DNA of 64,000 bases from Exophiala sp. HKRS030. Its lineage: Eukaryota; Ascomycota; Eurotiomycetes; Chaetothyriales; Herpotrichiellaceae. This document shows, piece by piece, positions 12,433 to 24,495 of this stretch; the first letter of the stretch is position 1, and each line of letters opens with the position of its first letter. Position numbers and translations under genes: made by a program. The stretch lies in contig JAHWDD010000033.1 in NCBI GenBank assembly GCA_023897205.1, forward strand, positions 558,001-622,000, written 5' to 3'. Under the pieces are notes generated by a model. It was not told the DNA's origin. It ran no database searches and saw nothing but the letters and a program-made list of their open reading frames with translations.

Positions 12433-15400
12433 CTTGAGAGAGGTATGGGAGGTGTTGGTGGCGAGAATAAAGGCCGGTGAATGAGGATGTAGATGGAGAC
12501 TGTTCACAAATCTTGTCGATGACAATGGATGATCTGAAACTGGAAGGATGTGAATTAAGCAGTAATACAGTGGAGGAAAGGTTCAGAGGAGAATTAGAGG
12601 ATGATGACAGGAATGGAGAGATCTGAGGCACCCCAACAGCGTGTGTATGGAAATATATCTTCCGGGTCAGGAGTTGTGAAGCAATGAGCTGAAATAAAAA
12701 AGCGAGATGGGGCGGATCACGTTGTGACACGCTTGGAGTTTTGCGGGCGACGGGGCTTTGGAGGATCAGTTGATGGTCGTGCGCGACAACCATGCCTAGC
12801 GCGGAGGGCTAGACTATACTAGGCCAAATGGACTCAGTTAAGTCCTTTGAGTTTACACCTAGCCCTGTCTAGTGTCATGTTAGCGGGATTTAACACTTTT
12901 TAGCTCGAGCGACCCCGTAAAGAGACTGCCAGTCTAAGCGCCATAGGGGCTAGTGCCAGAGTTTCGGTGTTGATATCATCGTCACCAGCAGTGGCTTGGG
13001 TCCGCCCTGGCGCTGTTTGCCCGCCCATGAATGGACGCCCAGGCACCATTCTTAATTTTGGTTTCACTTTGCACCACTCAGATGTGGCAATGGGCAAGAC
13101 CTTGGCCATGGATGAGACTGGACGCGAGAGATTGTCTCGGGTCTAAGTGAGAAGAGGTGATGGCCACGATGGTGCATGTGTTGCGCATTTGCCTCTTGAG
13201 ATGGCGTGGTTGTGGTCGGCCGTCAAGAGACGTTTTTGGAAGGCACGCTGCATCTTGCCGGGAAAGAACGCTTTACTGCTTGCAAATTGAGAGGGTAAGC
13301 ACGCTGAAGCCTAGGAATCTAGGATGCAGAGAGAAATCAAAATGATGGTAATAATAATGGTAATAATAGCAGCAACAGCAGCATAACCGAGTCACTTATT
13401 CCATTCTTACTTTGTTAGCCAACGGACAACCTCCTTAGCCGACAAACTAGTGGGATCGCCCTTCTGTGGAGAGTTAGACTAGTACCCGGTTGTGCCCATT
13501 GATGCCCACCAACTTCAGCAGCTTCGTATACGGAGTCTTGACTCTTGACTCTCGGTGATGCTTTTAAATACTCCAATTCCCTTGTTCTGGGCCGTGCCAA
13601 AGCTGAGGTGAACGATGACACCTTGCTCGACACCTGTTGGGTGATTATCATCTATTTTTGCCTCTTGGACCTCTGCCGAGAATGCAACTTGGAACAGACT
13701 TCTTCAGCTCCCGTTGAGGATCGCCAGGGTCATGGTCTTGATCATAACTCGAGATCTTTATGTCGATGTGCCCTGAATAGTCTTTTCCCATATCACCTGG
13801 CACAGACCACATGATGACGACTGCGGCTCGATGTGTACAGAGTAGATGCTCTGGACCATAACGTTACTCATTCGTCCAACAGACACCAAGACATCCGAGA
13901 CTGTCAGCAGCGGTAGACACGGAATTTACATGATGATATTCTTTGCGCACAAAATACAGTGCTCACCACATCCCACCATCATCTTCCCGCTACATCCTGA
14001 AGCAGCTTTCTAACTTGCAGCCGTCACTTCTACCCTTTTTCAAGACGGGGAGAGGCCTGTCATGCTTATCTCGGTCAAAGATATCATTTAGTGCATCGAC
14101 ACTGGGTAGACCGTGCGTATTCGGGTGCAACAGCAATCCCATCGCTACTATGAACTGTACAGGTGGTAGGTCACAGACAAATTGCTAACATGGGAGAGCG
14201 AGGGGCCAAAATCCGACTAGCCTCAAGGGGAATTTCCTATGCAGCCTTAGCCTTCAGCCTCCAGTACCCTGAAAACAGAAAAACGAAGCACGAAAAAACG
14301 TGATTGCCCCTGCACTGAAAGATTCAAATCAAAGTCGGTCGCACCTTCCGTTGCCTACCGCCATCACGACACGTGTACATATTACACATACTACACACAT
14401 ACTCATACTCATACACATACACAAAAACACCTACCGACACTTGGGTACAGAGACAACATATAACTTGGGTACCGACGTGCCCGCCGACATAAATAGAGCA
14501 ACATCCTTGACTTCCTCATCCACCACCCTAAAAAGTGCGGCGGCAGTTATTCCAAACCAGGTGCGGATGTCGGGAATATTGATGGCGTGCATGCATCTGC
14601 ACCTACATCTGCATCTGCACACGCATGGCATGGCATGGCTTTCTCCTGAAATTCAATTTCTTTACGTGAGTACTCCGTAGTTATGTGCTTACAGCCAGCT
14701 AGTACAGAGCTCGGAGTAATAATGATAGTACCACACCCAGGTGACACCCAGTTCAGCGTGGACCAGTAAATACCAAATAATCCACTGCAACTTGAAGATA
14801 TGTGGGGATTCGCCTAGATTCCACGTCGGATAATTGCGAGTCATCATCTGGGCCTCAATCTCCACTCGAGTGAAGAATAACAAGCCAAATTGACTTTCAG
14901 AATTTTGACGTCCTGTCCACTCAGGAAGAGCAACGACAAGAGAGTTTGACTTGGTCTTTCGAAACTTGATACAATGTGACAGGTAACATCTATCACCTCA
15001 AATTCAGGGTGATATTGTACGGTCAGAGAAACTAACAGACGCAACGAGACCGACTTGCACATGATCCGTTGATCAAAAATGCGAGCAATTCCAAGCCGGT
15101 AGCTCGCAAAAGGACTTTGTGGGTCATATGCGACGACCTAGTGAATTCTACTGGCAGGTAATCAAGTCAAAAGGTGATAGTATTACTCGGGACAAGGTTT
15201 GAATTATGGCCAGGAGTCCAGACCCGTTGAAATGCTGGGCGGTTTCGGTTCGTCGGATGGTAATAGGGTTCTCAGTTCATGCTGCCACGCGAAGGAGGCG
15301 CCACGAGGACGCGAATTCGGAACTTTTGACGAATCCTCGCCTTTTGGGCGTTTCAAAAACAGCTGATGGCTTGAACTGTGTATGTCAATCGGCATCAAAC

Positions 15401-16707
15401 TTGGGCCATTTGCAAGCACGGCAGGCCATTCTAGACGGGAGGACCGACGCCACAGAAAGGTACAGACTTCAAATGGCTCCAAATGGCGGGCATTGATGGC
15501 GAATGAACCTATGATGGGCATCCACGCCCTGTTTAGAACTTCAGAAGGTAGCCGTGGTACCCCAAGGCAGTGACAGGCCCATGTAGTTTTAATTTCAGCG
15601 TGATGAACCATGGTCCCGTTTCTCATTTCTCAGGTGACAGATTTGATTTCTTGGGGTCAGCAGCAAACGGTGCGCGATAGGACACAGGACATACATATTG
15701 GCAAAGTCATGACTATCCTTGGACGTGTAAATTAATCTCTCCTTCGAAACTGCTTCTTGAGCAATTCATTTTCAACATTGACCGAGAGCAGTTTTTCTCA
15801 ATATCCGACCTGATACTTGCCGTCATTGGGCATTTATCCACTCGCGTAAACAAGGGTTCTGAGCTAGCACATCTGCACACCTGCAACCTAAGACCAACGA
15901 CCACGACCACGACCACGACCAACGACCAACGATCTGTGACATGATCCGATGATGATCACAGAATACGACCTCACCGTTTGACCGTTCCTGCTGAGCAATC
16001 ATTTTGGCGAAAAGGCAGTCGCGACTCACCATTGCCCATTGACCATTGACCAGTGACCAGTGGCACCTAAAGTGGGAAGTTGCAGCCTGCACTCGCACTT
16101 GCCGTTAGGGTCGCTGTTGCAGTCGCTGTTGCCAGTCTGAGGACGTTCGGACCTTTCGGACCTTCCTTCCAGGACCTCCAACGACATCCATCGCTCCTGC
16201 ATCATTATTGCATGTGTCCTTTGGTGTCCCTTGGTGTCCCTTGGGATTTCTTTGCAGCTACAAATCCGACTCTGTGTGCCTGAGGCTTGAAGGTTAACGG
16301 CAGCCCTCGGACCCTCGGCGCCTCGCATCGCTTTGCCGGTACTCTAACTACGGGCTAGGTACATATTACTGCACGGAGTTTGACTTGCCGGCTTCAACCT
16401 CGATAAGCTGCTTCGTCTAATTCACTGCCTAACACTCTACACACTGTGGACTTCCCCTTGGCACGCTTGGGTACCTGAAAGTATACCGAGTCCTCAGTCT
16501 CAGGCTTGCTCCGTCTCAACTCACTACCCAAGTTAGCCGGAGGAATGATGCACCTGCACGGCTCGCAACCTTAGGACCCATTGCAGCGCTTGAGAGTTGC
16601 CATTTGCCATTCGCCACTCGTCAATTCCCAGTTGTCATCAAACTGTCACCAAGGTTGATCATATACACTTGAAAACATGCGAAATTCAATCCATTCAACC
16701 CGTCATC
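12433..16707. other. Intergenic region, no gene recognised
   Basis: About 4.3 kb with only short, motif-free open frames, the largest being 140 codons on the minus strand at 15204-15626. Local simple repeats include ACGACC units near 15897-15930, CAC/CATACT runs near 14380-14430 and CTGCACCTACATCTGCA near 14595. The region directly before 16708 is presumably the promoter of the downstream gene. Confidence 0.4.
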
Positions 16708-18908
16708 ATGCCGGTGCCAATCAGCTCGACTATCATGATTATCAATCTCTTCCACCAGCACTTCGCCGAAAAGTGAGTCAATCCCTCCATGCTCCCCCCT
16801 CCCCTCGGCGCCTCCCTTGCCTTTCAAACCCTACTTTCGCTTGTTGCAAATCCCCAATCCCCCAGAAATCCAGCCAGGATACATTCCTCTTTCTTCAATC
16901 AATGAGAGACTAGTCCAAAGCTCGCTAGCCCAACGCCACATTCTTGTGGTCAGGCTTTTTTTGAATGCTCATCATTTCCAAATTCCCACACCAACAAAGC
17001 CCTGAATAGCGAGATAGCCTTCAGCACAGGCGTCTTGGCGAGTGGGTGCTCGATGGTGGAGGACGACTGACCATTCATGTGGCGTTCTCAGGCGGCATCT
17101 GGGCCACCGTGACCTACCGGGTGGCCTAAGTTGGCCGTGCTTGGACGCTTTCAGATTAGTCGCTCAAGGGTCGTCGCTCAATTCCCCTTTGCGTCCATGC
17201 ACCCCTGGACTCAGCGCTGCGGCACGATCCTCCTCTGGGTGTGTGCCTGCATTTCTAACCTTACTAGGTGCCGACGGTCCTGCGATGGTCCTGCGATTGT
17301 CCTGCATCTGTCCACCACCCTTGCAAACATTGGTCCCTTTCTCGTGCCCATCATCCCCCGTCGTCTCTTTCTCGGCGCGCTTGGATCCTCTATCGGGCCA
17401 TTCATCACTTGCCTCTTGACCTGTCGTGCCTGTCTTGTTTTGACCGTTGGCATTTGTATCGGTCGCTTATTCTGCACGGTCCGCGAGCTAACATGTCTGT
17501 TGCACCAGTATTTTAGCAGTTTAGAACGTCTCAGATTGGCACAAGATGGGCATGACAGCCCTTCACCTACTTCCCGTCCATCACTCCTCTCACCCAATTC
17601 CAACCTTGGTTCTAACAGTCGACGTTCGTCCACCTTGTCTCTACTCAGCAACGGCCTACCTACTACCCTTCGTCTAAGAGAACACAAACTTCGAAGAAGA
17701 AAACATATTCCCCAGACCATCGTCGTCAATCAGTCGACCGAAGACTGGTTCGCATCCCTCCCGCCCGCAGTACGACGTCGACTTTTCTCCCCGAAGAGTG
17801 CCACCAATATACTCGAACAAGAGGAGACATCGTTATACTCGACGCCGCCGACGAAACTCTGCGGAGGCGCAGCTGGCACCCTGCTAAGCTTCTATCGGAG
17901 GATTCCTTTGCATCGGATGACCAAACAGTCGTTTCGCCCGAGGAGTACAAACAGGATCCGGAAGAAGCATTCGATTTCCAAGTCGAGATGGGAGATTACA
18001 AAGTAGACGATTTTCGATGGTTGGAAGACGAAACAGAACTCGACCTCAAGTTATACGACTATCACGAAGCGATCGTCGAGAGGTCACGTCGTACATCCTC
18101 CATTGCAGAGGTCCGAAAACCTTCTCGGCGGAAGCCCTCATTGTCGAGCATTTCTGTGCGACTTGGACGAAGTTCCACGTCCTCTTCGAGGTTTCCGCCT
18201 GAGTCGCCTCAAACCCCGGGTTTACCCATCCAATCCTCCACTCCTACCTCGCCAAAATGGCCCATGCAGCATGTCCGGTCGCATGCTTCGCTCTCTTCGA
18301 TCGACCCTAGACCTGCACACTATCAAGATCCAAATGCTCGATTAAAACTGCGTTTGTATCTTGCCTCACCCCAAAAGTTTGACGAAGCCATCGAGTTTGG
18401 ATTTCCAGCGGTGAAACAAAAAGTGCCACAAACCCCTGTCAGACCATTGACCAGCCCTGCGGGCCGACTCGACACCAACCGAACTTTCTTTCACGATGAC
18501 ACACCAGAATTATCCGGCGATGAGGGTGATGAAGCAGACGAACCAGATCACATGTATGATCCTAGAACGCCAGAAGACCCATTCTTTCAAATGCACCGAT
18601 CCACACCTAAGCCGAGTGTCGACATCTCGGCGAGCTCAAGACCATTTTATTCACGTCGACAGCCCGAGGCTTATGCACGAGGATCCACGACAGACCGAGA
18701 AATGACATTACATATGACCCTGACGAGGCCTGACCTGAGATCTCCCGAGGCGAGACCCGTTGAACCGGTCAACATCAATAAAATTCCTTTGGTACGACCA
18801 GAGCTTCACCTAGATGGTGACCCTGCATCCATTTGGGATACATTACCGGCTGAGGAATCAAAAGTCAAGAGATTTCTGCGAAAGCTGAAGCTTAAACGAG
18901 AAGGATGA
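16708..18908 (+). CDS. Unrecognised fungal protein; frame broken once near 17790
   Basis: Function not recognised. The well-supported part runs from about 17517 to 18908. It contains STEDWFASLPPAVRRRLFSP in one frame, then, one base out of phase, EECHQYTRTRGDIVILDAAD and the 306-codon frame starting at 17988 (FRWLEDETELDLKLYDYHEA), ending in the basic tail KVKRFLRKLKLKRE. The two halves join smoothly if one C is missing from the CCCC run near 17789-17792. A tentative first exon is 16708-16772 (MPVPISST..., ending at a GTGAGT donor). It would be joined over a long 744-nt intron to an acceptor TTTTAG at 17516, preceded by a GCTAAC branch site; the phases agree. The protein would be about 485 aa, Ser/Arg-rich and probably largely disordered. 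The first exon is much less certain than the rest. Confidence 0.5.
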
Positions 18909-19962
18909 ATGATGGATCCAATCAGAGGTCCGAGCTTGCAAAAGACATGATTGAACTATGTATACGGATCATGGCAATGCATGTAATATCTGATATTTGA
19001 TCTCCAGCGCAGGCGTTCAGGAGGAAGGGGCTACAACCACAGCTAGTACTAATGGGTATCCAGATGTCCAGGACACCAGCCGAGTCATGGGTTTCCAGGA
19101 CCAGGACCAAGACCATTGCGACGCAAAGTGCGTGCAGCAGTAAGCCTACAGAAGAGAAGAATAATGTTAACAATACTGTCAGTGAAACACCTTATGTAGA
19201 CTTATTTTGAATGAGAATCGCATGTGAAACAATTGTGCACGGGTCACGGACTGTTCAAACAAAGACCGAATTATGACTGGACTTGTGTAGGATTCAGGAG
19301 TCACCTAACTCTAAGAGGCTAGGAGTGATATCTATGGAGTACTGTACTCCCTGGGCTACGGAGTACAAGATGCATCCCTTGAGAATGATAAGCACGATCC
19401 CCGACAACGAATCAAGGTGCATGTTTCAGGGACCATTTAGCTCTAGTTAAAAAGTCTGTGATTGAGGCTTGAGTTTCACCCCGAAATCCTGCCCCAAAGA
19501 CCAAGAGCCACGACTCAGGCGCTCCCTAAGGTACTCGATTCATCACCCAGGTGGATGTAGTTTCTAGGCACCGCTAGGCACTGGTGGCACTGCTAGGTAC
19601 TGTCTAGGTAACTCACCACAGAGTCATCAGTCTCTAATGACTCCCTACGTGCTACTTGCACTCCTCACACCCGCAGTCAAAAAGTTTCACCGTAAATCCA
19701 TTCCGCTCTCCTATTGGTGCCCCAACTTTTTCAGCTTACGAAAGTGGTCGTGGTCGTCGTGGTTGTGGTCGTGGTTGTGTTTGTAGGCAACTCCAAATCC
19801 AACTCCAATAGACTCAAGATCTTCTGAAACCAGCAACCTGTTCATTCTATCCCTACCAGCCTGATTTCATCCATTCTTCTTTCCTTCAAGCTCCTGAATT
19901 CGACTTTTGCACATCTACGCCGACCCTCACTTCCTCCTCCTGCTCGATGCGGTAATCAAGTC
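18909..19962. other. Intergenic region and VPS10 promoter
   Basis: About 1.05 kb between convergent-free plus-strand genes. It holds a palindromic GGAGTACTGTACTCC near 19335, a TACGGAGTAC word near 19357, GGTCGTGGTTGTGG-type runs near 19745-19780 and a C/T-rich leader before the VPS10 start. No gene seen. Confidence 0.5.
19947..19955 (+). promoter_or_regulatory. Two-codon uORF directly upstream of VPS10
   Basis: ATG CGG TAA (Met-Arg-stop) ends 7 nt before the VPS10 ATG at 19963. If included in the transcript it could lower initiation at the main start. The spacing is too short for efficient ordinary reinitiation, so leaky scanning would be needed. Confidence 0.45.
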
Positions 19963-22900
19963 ATGATAATCAGGTCCTTTTGCCGGCGAGCCGCCTCCCT
20001 CTCCCTTGCCCTCCTGTCCCTTACCACGCTGCCTGGTTTCGTCCATGCTAAGAAAGATGGCCCTACCATCTCCGCAACAAAGTTTGAAAACCCTTTAGAC
20101 AATGTCTTCTACTTTGACGATTCCAATATCATCCTCGGCCACGACAAGGACGCCAACGCCGTCTGGCGCAGTGTGGATGCAGGCGAGACCTGGAAACAAG
20201 TCACCGACGAGGGACAGGCTGGCAAGGCTTGGGACTTGTGGCCTCATCCCTGGGATCACAATCGTGCCTACGTCTTGGGTCTACAAGGCGAGCACTGGAT
20301 CACCGACGATCGAGGCGAAACGTGGAGGAAGTTCTCCTCCGGCGCAGGTCTAGCTTTATTCCGTCCCAGTCCCTTGAGCTTCCACGGAAGAGACGCACAG
20401 AAGGTCATCTGGAATGGCGAACAGTGTTCGGGTTTATCTTGTACAGAGATCGCCTTCTACACCGAAGATGACTTCCGAACTCATCATGAACTCGGTTCAA
20501 AAACAAGAGGTTGTCAATGGGCCGTTAGCTCGCCACAATTCGGTGAAGAGATCGCTGCCGAAATTGATGATCGTATCTTCTGCATTGTCGAGGGTCTCTA
20601 CTCCCCGTGGCCAAAGGATAACCGTCTAGTGGTTTCGGACGACTTCTTCAAAGCGGAAGCCATCGAGCCCGAGTTGGATGGTGGTCGCGCGGTCACGGGT
20701 ATCATCAGTATGGCTGCTGTCAAGGGCTTTTTGGTTGCAGCTGCAAAGTCTGAAGGTACAGATGAGTTGGCTTTGTACGTCACCAAAGATGCCTCGCAGT
20801 GGCACCGAGCCGAGTTCGGTCAACACAGGGTCAATGAAGATGCATATACTATCCTGGAAAGCACAAACTACAGCATGCAGGTGGATGTCCTGGGCTCAAG
20901 ACCTTCGAACCCCGTTGGTTACCTTTTCACCTCCAATTCCAATGGTACATATTTCACCCGAAATATCGATTATACCAATAGAAATGTTCGCGGCCGCGTG
21001 GATTTTGAAAAGGTTCAAACCATTCAAGGCATTGTGATTGTCAACGTGGTGGAAAACGGTAAGGAGGTCCAAGATTCAACCATTGTCGACAAAAAGATTT
21101 TGTCTCAGATCAGCTTCGATGATGGTCGAACCTTTCAGGATCTCAAGGTCGGAAAGAAGCGCTTGAATTTGCATTCAGTTACCGACGCCCGACAAAACGG
21201 AAGGATATTCTCTAGTCCTGCCCCTGGTATTGTCATGGGCGTAGGCAACACCGGAGACTATCTCAAGCCTTATGAAGATGGTGATCTTTACGTGTCCGAC
21301 GATGCTGGTGTGACATGGTACGAAGGCCTTGACGGTGCTCATCTCTATGAGTTTGGCAACCAAGGAGCTGTTATCGTCGCAATTGATGACGAAGACGCTA
21401 CCAGTCATTTCCAATACTCGATCGATCACGGCAAGAAATGGACCAAGGTCGATCTCGATGTCAAGATTCGCGCCAAATTCATCACCACTGTTCCAGACTC
21501 GACCACTCTCAAGTTCTTGTTGATGGGTACAAGTGGTACTGGTTCCAAAGCCGAGTATTATATCTTCAAGATTGATTTCGAAGGACTACACGAGCGCGCT
21601 TGTGGAAAGAACGATTTCGAACGATGGCCAGCTCGAATCGATGAAGATGGTAAACCAAGCTGCATCATGGGACACAAGCAATTTTTCACCAGACGTAAGG
21701 CTGATGCCGATTGCTTCATCGACGAAGAGTTCAAGGATCCTGTACCAGAGTTCGAACCTTGTCTTTGTACAATTGCGGATTTCGAGTGCGACTTCAATTT
21801 CGTCCGAGATGCAACTGACCGCAAAAAGTGCAACCCTGCTGGAACAATCTCAATACCGTCAGGATCATGTAAAAACCCAAAAGATACCTTCAAGGGCCCG
21901 TCAGGTTGGCGTCTGATCCCTGGTGACGAATGTACACGTAAAGGGGGCGAGGTCTTTGACGGAGAGATTGACAGACCGTGTAGCGACACTGTTCACAAGC
22001 CAGCATCCGGCGACATCTCTGTTGAGAAGACCAATTTTGATGCCGAAAGATTCTCGGAATGGTACTACCTCGAAAGAGGAGATACTTCAACCGGCACTGA
22101 TGAAACAATTGTGATGCGTACAAGCGAGCAAGACATCTATATTACTCGTGATCATGGCAAGTCTTGGGACCGAATTCTCAAAGGCGAGCCCATCACTTCG
22201 ATTGCACCGAATCCACACCAGCACGATGTCGTTTTTTTCCTCACAGGTTCCAAAAAGGTGCACTATACAATCGACCGTGGTGATCGCTTCGATCATTTCG
22301 AAGCACCCGAGCGGCCGAGCAATCTCAGGCTAGCCACGCTTAAATTTCATCCTGAATATAAGGATTGGTTGCTCTGGTCTGGAGCTGTTGGTAAAGATGA
22401 TCATACCAACGTTTTCTATTCCAAAGATCGAGGTGATCATTGGCAAACCTTGGTTAGATATGCAAGGAAATGCGAGTTTATCACTCGTGAGGGCCAGGGA
22501 AATGCAGATCAACTCATCTATTGTGAACAATACGAGGATGAGAATCCAGACAAAAATCTGAGACTTTTGTCGAGTGACAACTGGTTTGGGGACTCGCGCG
22601 TACATTTCCCGGACATTTTGGACTTTGCAACAATGTCGGAATTCATCATTGTTGCAGCAAAGGCAGAAGACAAGAAAGGATTGAAAGTCGATGCCAGTGT
22701 CGATGGAAAGAACTTTGCTGCCGCACAATTCCCCAAGAACTTCCAGGTTGCACACCAACAGGCATACACTGTCCTAGACAGTTCGACACACGCAGTATTC
22801 CTGCATGTCACTGTCAGTACTGCTCCGGATCGTGAATACGGTTCGATCATCAAATCCAACAGCAATGGTACATCATATGTTCTTACGATCAATGCTGTCA

Positions 22901-24495
22901 ATCGGGACGCAGAGGGATATGTCGATTTCGAAAAGATGCAAGGTCTCGAAGGTGTTGCCATGGTCAACGTTGTTTCCAACCTTGAAGAAACACAAAAGGG
23001 AGAGAAAAAGAAGCTTCAGTCAAAAATCACCCACAATGACGGTGCTGAATGGGCTCTATTTCCACCTCCAAAGAAGGATGCTCTTGGAAACGACTACAAG
23101 TGTGTTAGCGAGGCAAACAAGGCCACTGAGCAGTGTTCACTGCATGTCCACAGCTACACAGAGCGAACCGATAAATCAGCAACGTTCTCCAGTCCAAGCG
23201 CCGTGGGCCTTATGATGGCTGTCGGCAACGTTGGAGATCATCTTCTTCGTAAAGATGATCCAGCCACAGACACATTTATTACACGCGATGCCGGCATCAC
23301 CTGGAAGTCTGTCAAGAAGGGCAGCTACATGTGGGAATATGGCGATCAAGGCAGCATCATCGTCATTATTGAAGAGTCCAAACCAACCAAGGTTCTGTTC
23401 TACTCATTAGATGAAGGTGCCACCTGGAAAGAATTCGAGTTCTCACCTGAAGTTGACATGCAAATTGACGCAATTACGACTGTGCCATCGGATAATTCTC
23501 GCAATTTCCTACTCTGGGGCCGTGAAGTCGGTGGCAATGCGAAGCGTGGTATCTTCACCGTCAGCGTCGACTTTACTGCTCTCAAGGAAAGACAACGACA
23601 ATGTACACTCGACGAGGTTGACCCAGATAATAAAGACTATACACTATGGGAACCTAAGCACCCGATGCAAAACGACAATTGTCTCTTCGGACACATTGCC
23701 CAATACCATCGTAAACGCACCGATGCGGATTGTTACAACGGCAGGACTATCGATCATCTTCACAACATTGCACAAAATTGTACTTGTACACGTCAGGACT
23801 TTGAATGTGATTACAACTACGAGAGACAGGCAGATGGGTCTTGTCAATTAGTTCCTGGTATGGAACCTCCCAATCACGCACAGCTTTGTAAAGAGAACCC
23901 TGATCAGGTTGAATTTTGGTACCCGACAGGTTATCGCCGTATCCCACTGACAACCTGTTCGGGTGGTCGTGAATTGGATCGAATTGAGAGTACACCTTGT
24001 CCAGGTCATGAAAAGGAATATGAGAAAAAGCATGGCATTGGAGGAGTTGGACTTTTCTTTGCCATATTCATTCCTATCGCTGCCGCTGCTGGTATTGGAT
24101 ACTGGGTATATGACAAATGGCTCCAGCAAGGTTTCGGTGGCTTCGGAGCCATTCGCCTCGGCGATGGTGGTGGTGCAAGTACTTCATCTGGTGATCCATT
24201 GTGGATTACTGTACCTGTGGCTATTGTCAGTGGTGTGGTGGCGGTCGTCAAGGCAACTCCATTGCTTGTGATGAGTCTTTGGAGAAGTGCCAGAGGATAT
24301 ATGCCATTGGGATCTGGGAATGGCAGTGGATCTACCGGTCGATTCGGTGCAGGACGAGGAACTGGTGCCAATGGTGGTTATGGCGCACCATACAGATCAA
24401 GAGATGCATTTGCCAGTCGACGACAAGATTATTCTCAAGTGGTTGAAGACGACGAACTTCTTGGTGATGGTTTGGAGGATGAGGAAGAGGTTTGA
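19963..24495 (+). CDS. VPS10: Vacuolar protein sorting/targeting receptor Vps10 (sortilin family)
   Basis: Single uninterrupted exon, 1510 aa. A signal peptide covers about residues 1-30 (ending GFVHA). Two Vps10 luminal domains in tandem follow, each with BNR/Asp-box-like repeats (for example SVDAGETWK, SDDAGVTWYEG, SIDHGKKWTK, TRDAGITWKS) and each closed by a Cys-rich 10CC module (CFIDEEF...CLCTIADFECDFN; CYNGRTI...CTCTRQDFECDYN). A transmembrane segment lies at about 1358-1380 (GLFFAIFIPIAAAAGIGYWV). A second hydrophobic stretch at about 1412-1435 and a Gly-rich cytosolic tail ending in an acidic cluster follow. Fungal Vps10 cycles between late Golgi and endosome and sorts soluble vacuolar hydrolases such as carboxypeptidase Y. 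Length and layout are as expected for filamentous fungi. Confidence 0.97.
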   Translation: MIIRSFCRRAASLSLALLSLTTLPGFVHAKKDGPTISATKFENPLDNVFYFDDSNIILGHDKDANAVWRSVDAGETWKQVTDEGQAGKAWDLWPHPWDHNRAYVLGLQGEHWITDDRGETWRKFSSGAGLALFRPSPLSFHGRDAQKVIWNGEQCSGLSCTEIAFYTEDDFRTHHELGSKTRGCQWAVSSPQFGEEIAAEIDDRIFCIVEGLYSPWPKDNRLVVSDDFFKAEAIEPELDGGRAVTGIISMAAVKGFLVAAAKSEGTDELALYVTKDASQWHRAEFGQHRVNEDAYTILESTNYSMQVDVLGSRPSNPVGYLFTSNSNGTYFTRNIDYTNRNVRGRVDFEKVQTIQGIVIVNVVENGKEVQDSTIVDKKILSQISFDDGRTFQDLKVGKKRLNLHSVTDARQNGRIFSSPAPGIVMGVGNTGDYLKPYEDGDLYVSDDAGVTWYEGLDGAHLYEFGNQGAVIVAIDDEDATSHFQYSIDHGKKWTKVDLDVKIRAKFITTVPDSTTLKFLLMGTSGTGSKAEYYIFKIDFEGLHERACGKNDFERWPARIDEDGKPSCIMGHKQFFTRRKADADCFIDEEFKDPVPEFEPCLCTIADFECDFNFVRDATDRKKCNPAGTISIPSGSCKNPKDTFKGPSGWRLIPGDECTRKGGEVFDGEIDRPCSDTVHKPASGDISVEKTNFDAERFSEWYYLERGDTSTGTDETIVMRTSEQDIYITRDHGKSWDRILKGEPITSIAPNPHQHDVVFFLTGSKKVHYTIDRGDRFDHFEAPERPSNLRLATLKFHPEYKDWLLWSGAVGKDDHTNVFYSKDRGDHWQTLVRYARKCEFITREGQGNADQLIYCEQYEDENPDKNLRLLSSDNWFGDSRVHFPDILDFATMSEFIIVAAKAEDKKGLKVDASVDGKNFAAAQFPKNFQVAHQQAYTVLDSSTHAVFLHVTVSTAPDREYGSIIKSNSNGTSYVLTINAVNRDAEGYVDFEKMQGLEGVAMVNVVSNLEETQKGEKKKLQSKITHNDGAEWALFPPPKKDALGNDYKCVSEANKATEQCSLHVHSYTERTDKSATFSSPSAVGLMMAVGNVGDHLLRKDDPATDTFITRDAGITWKSVKKGSYMWEYGDQGSIIVIIEESKPTKVLFYSLDEGATWKEFEFSPEVDMQIDAITTVPSDNSRNFLLWGREVGGNAKRGIFTVSVDFTALKERQRQCTLDEVDPDNKDYTLWEPKHPMQNDNCLFGHIAQYHRKRTDADCYNGRTIDHLHNIAQNCTCTRQDFECDYNYERQADGSCQLVPGMEPPNHAQLCKENPDQVEFWYPTGYRRIPLTTCSGGRELDRIESTPCPGHEKEYEKKHGIGGVGLFFAIFIPIAAAAGIGYWVYDKWLQQGFGGFGAIRLGDGGGASTSSGDPLWITVPVAIVSGVVAVVKATPLLVMSLWRSARGYMPLGSGNGSGSTGRFGAGRGTGANGGYGAPYRSRDAFASRRQDYSQVVEDDELLGDGLEDEEEV

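Noticed and set aside
12433..12525. 31-codon N-terminal extension of the GPI-protein frame
   Set aside because: It would bury a clean signal peptide that starts at the ATG at 12432.
15204..15626. 140-codon minus-strand frame
   Set aside because: No domain, no intron signals, and overlapping frames on the other strand of similar quality.
17131..17516. Hydrophobic N-terminal half of the 291-codon frame
   Set aside because: It looks like intron or leader sequence: a GCTAAC branch site and TTTTAG acceptor precede the convincing coding part at 17517, and the composition is unlike the remainder.
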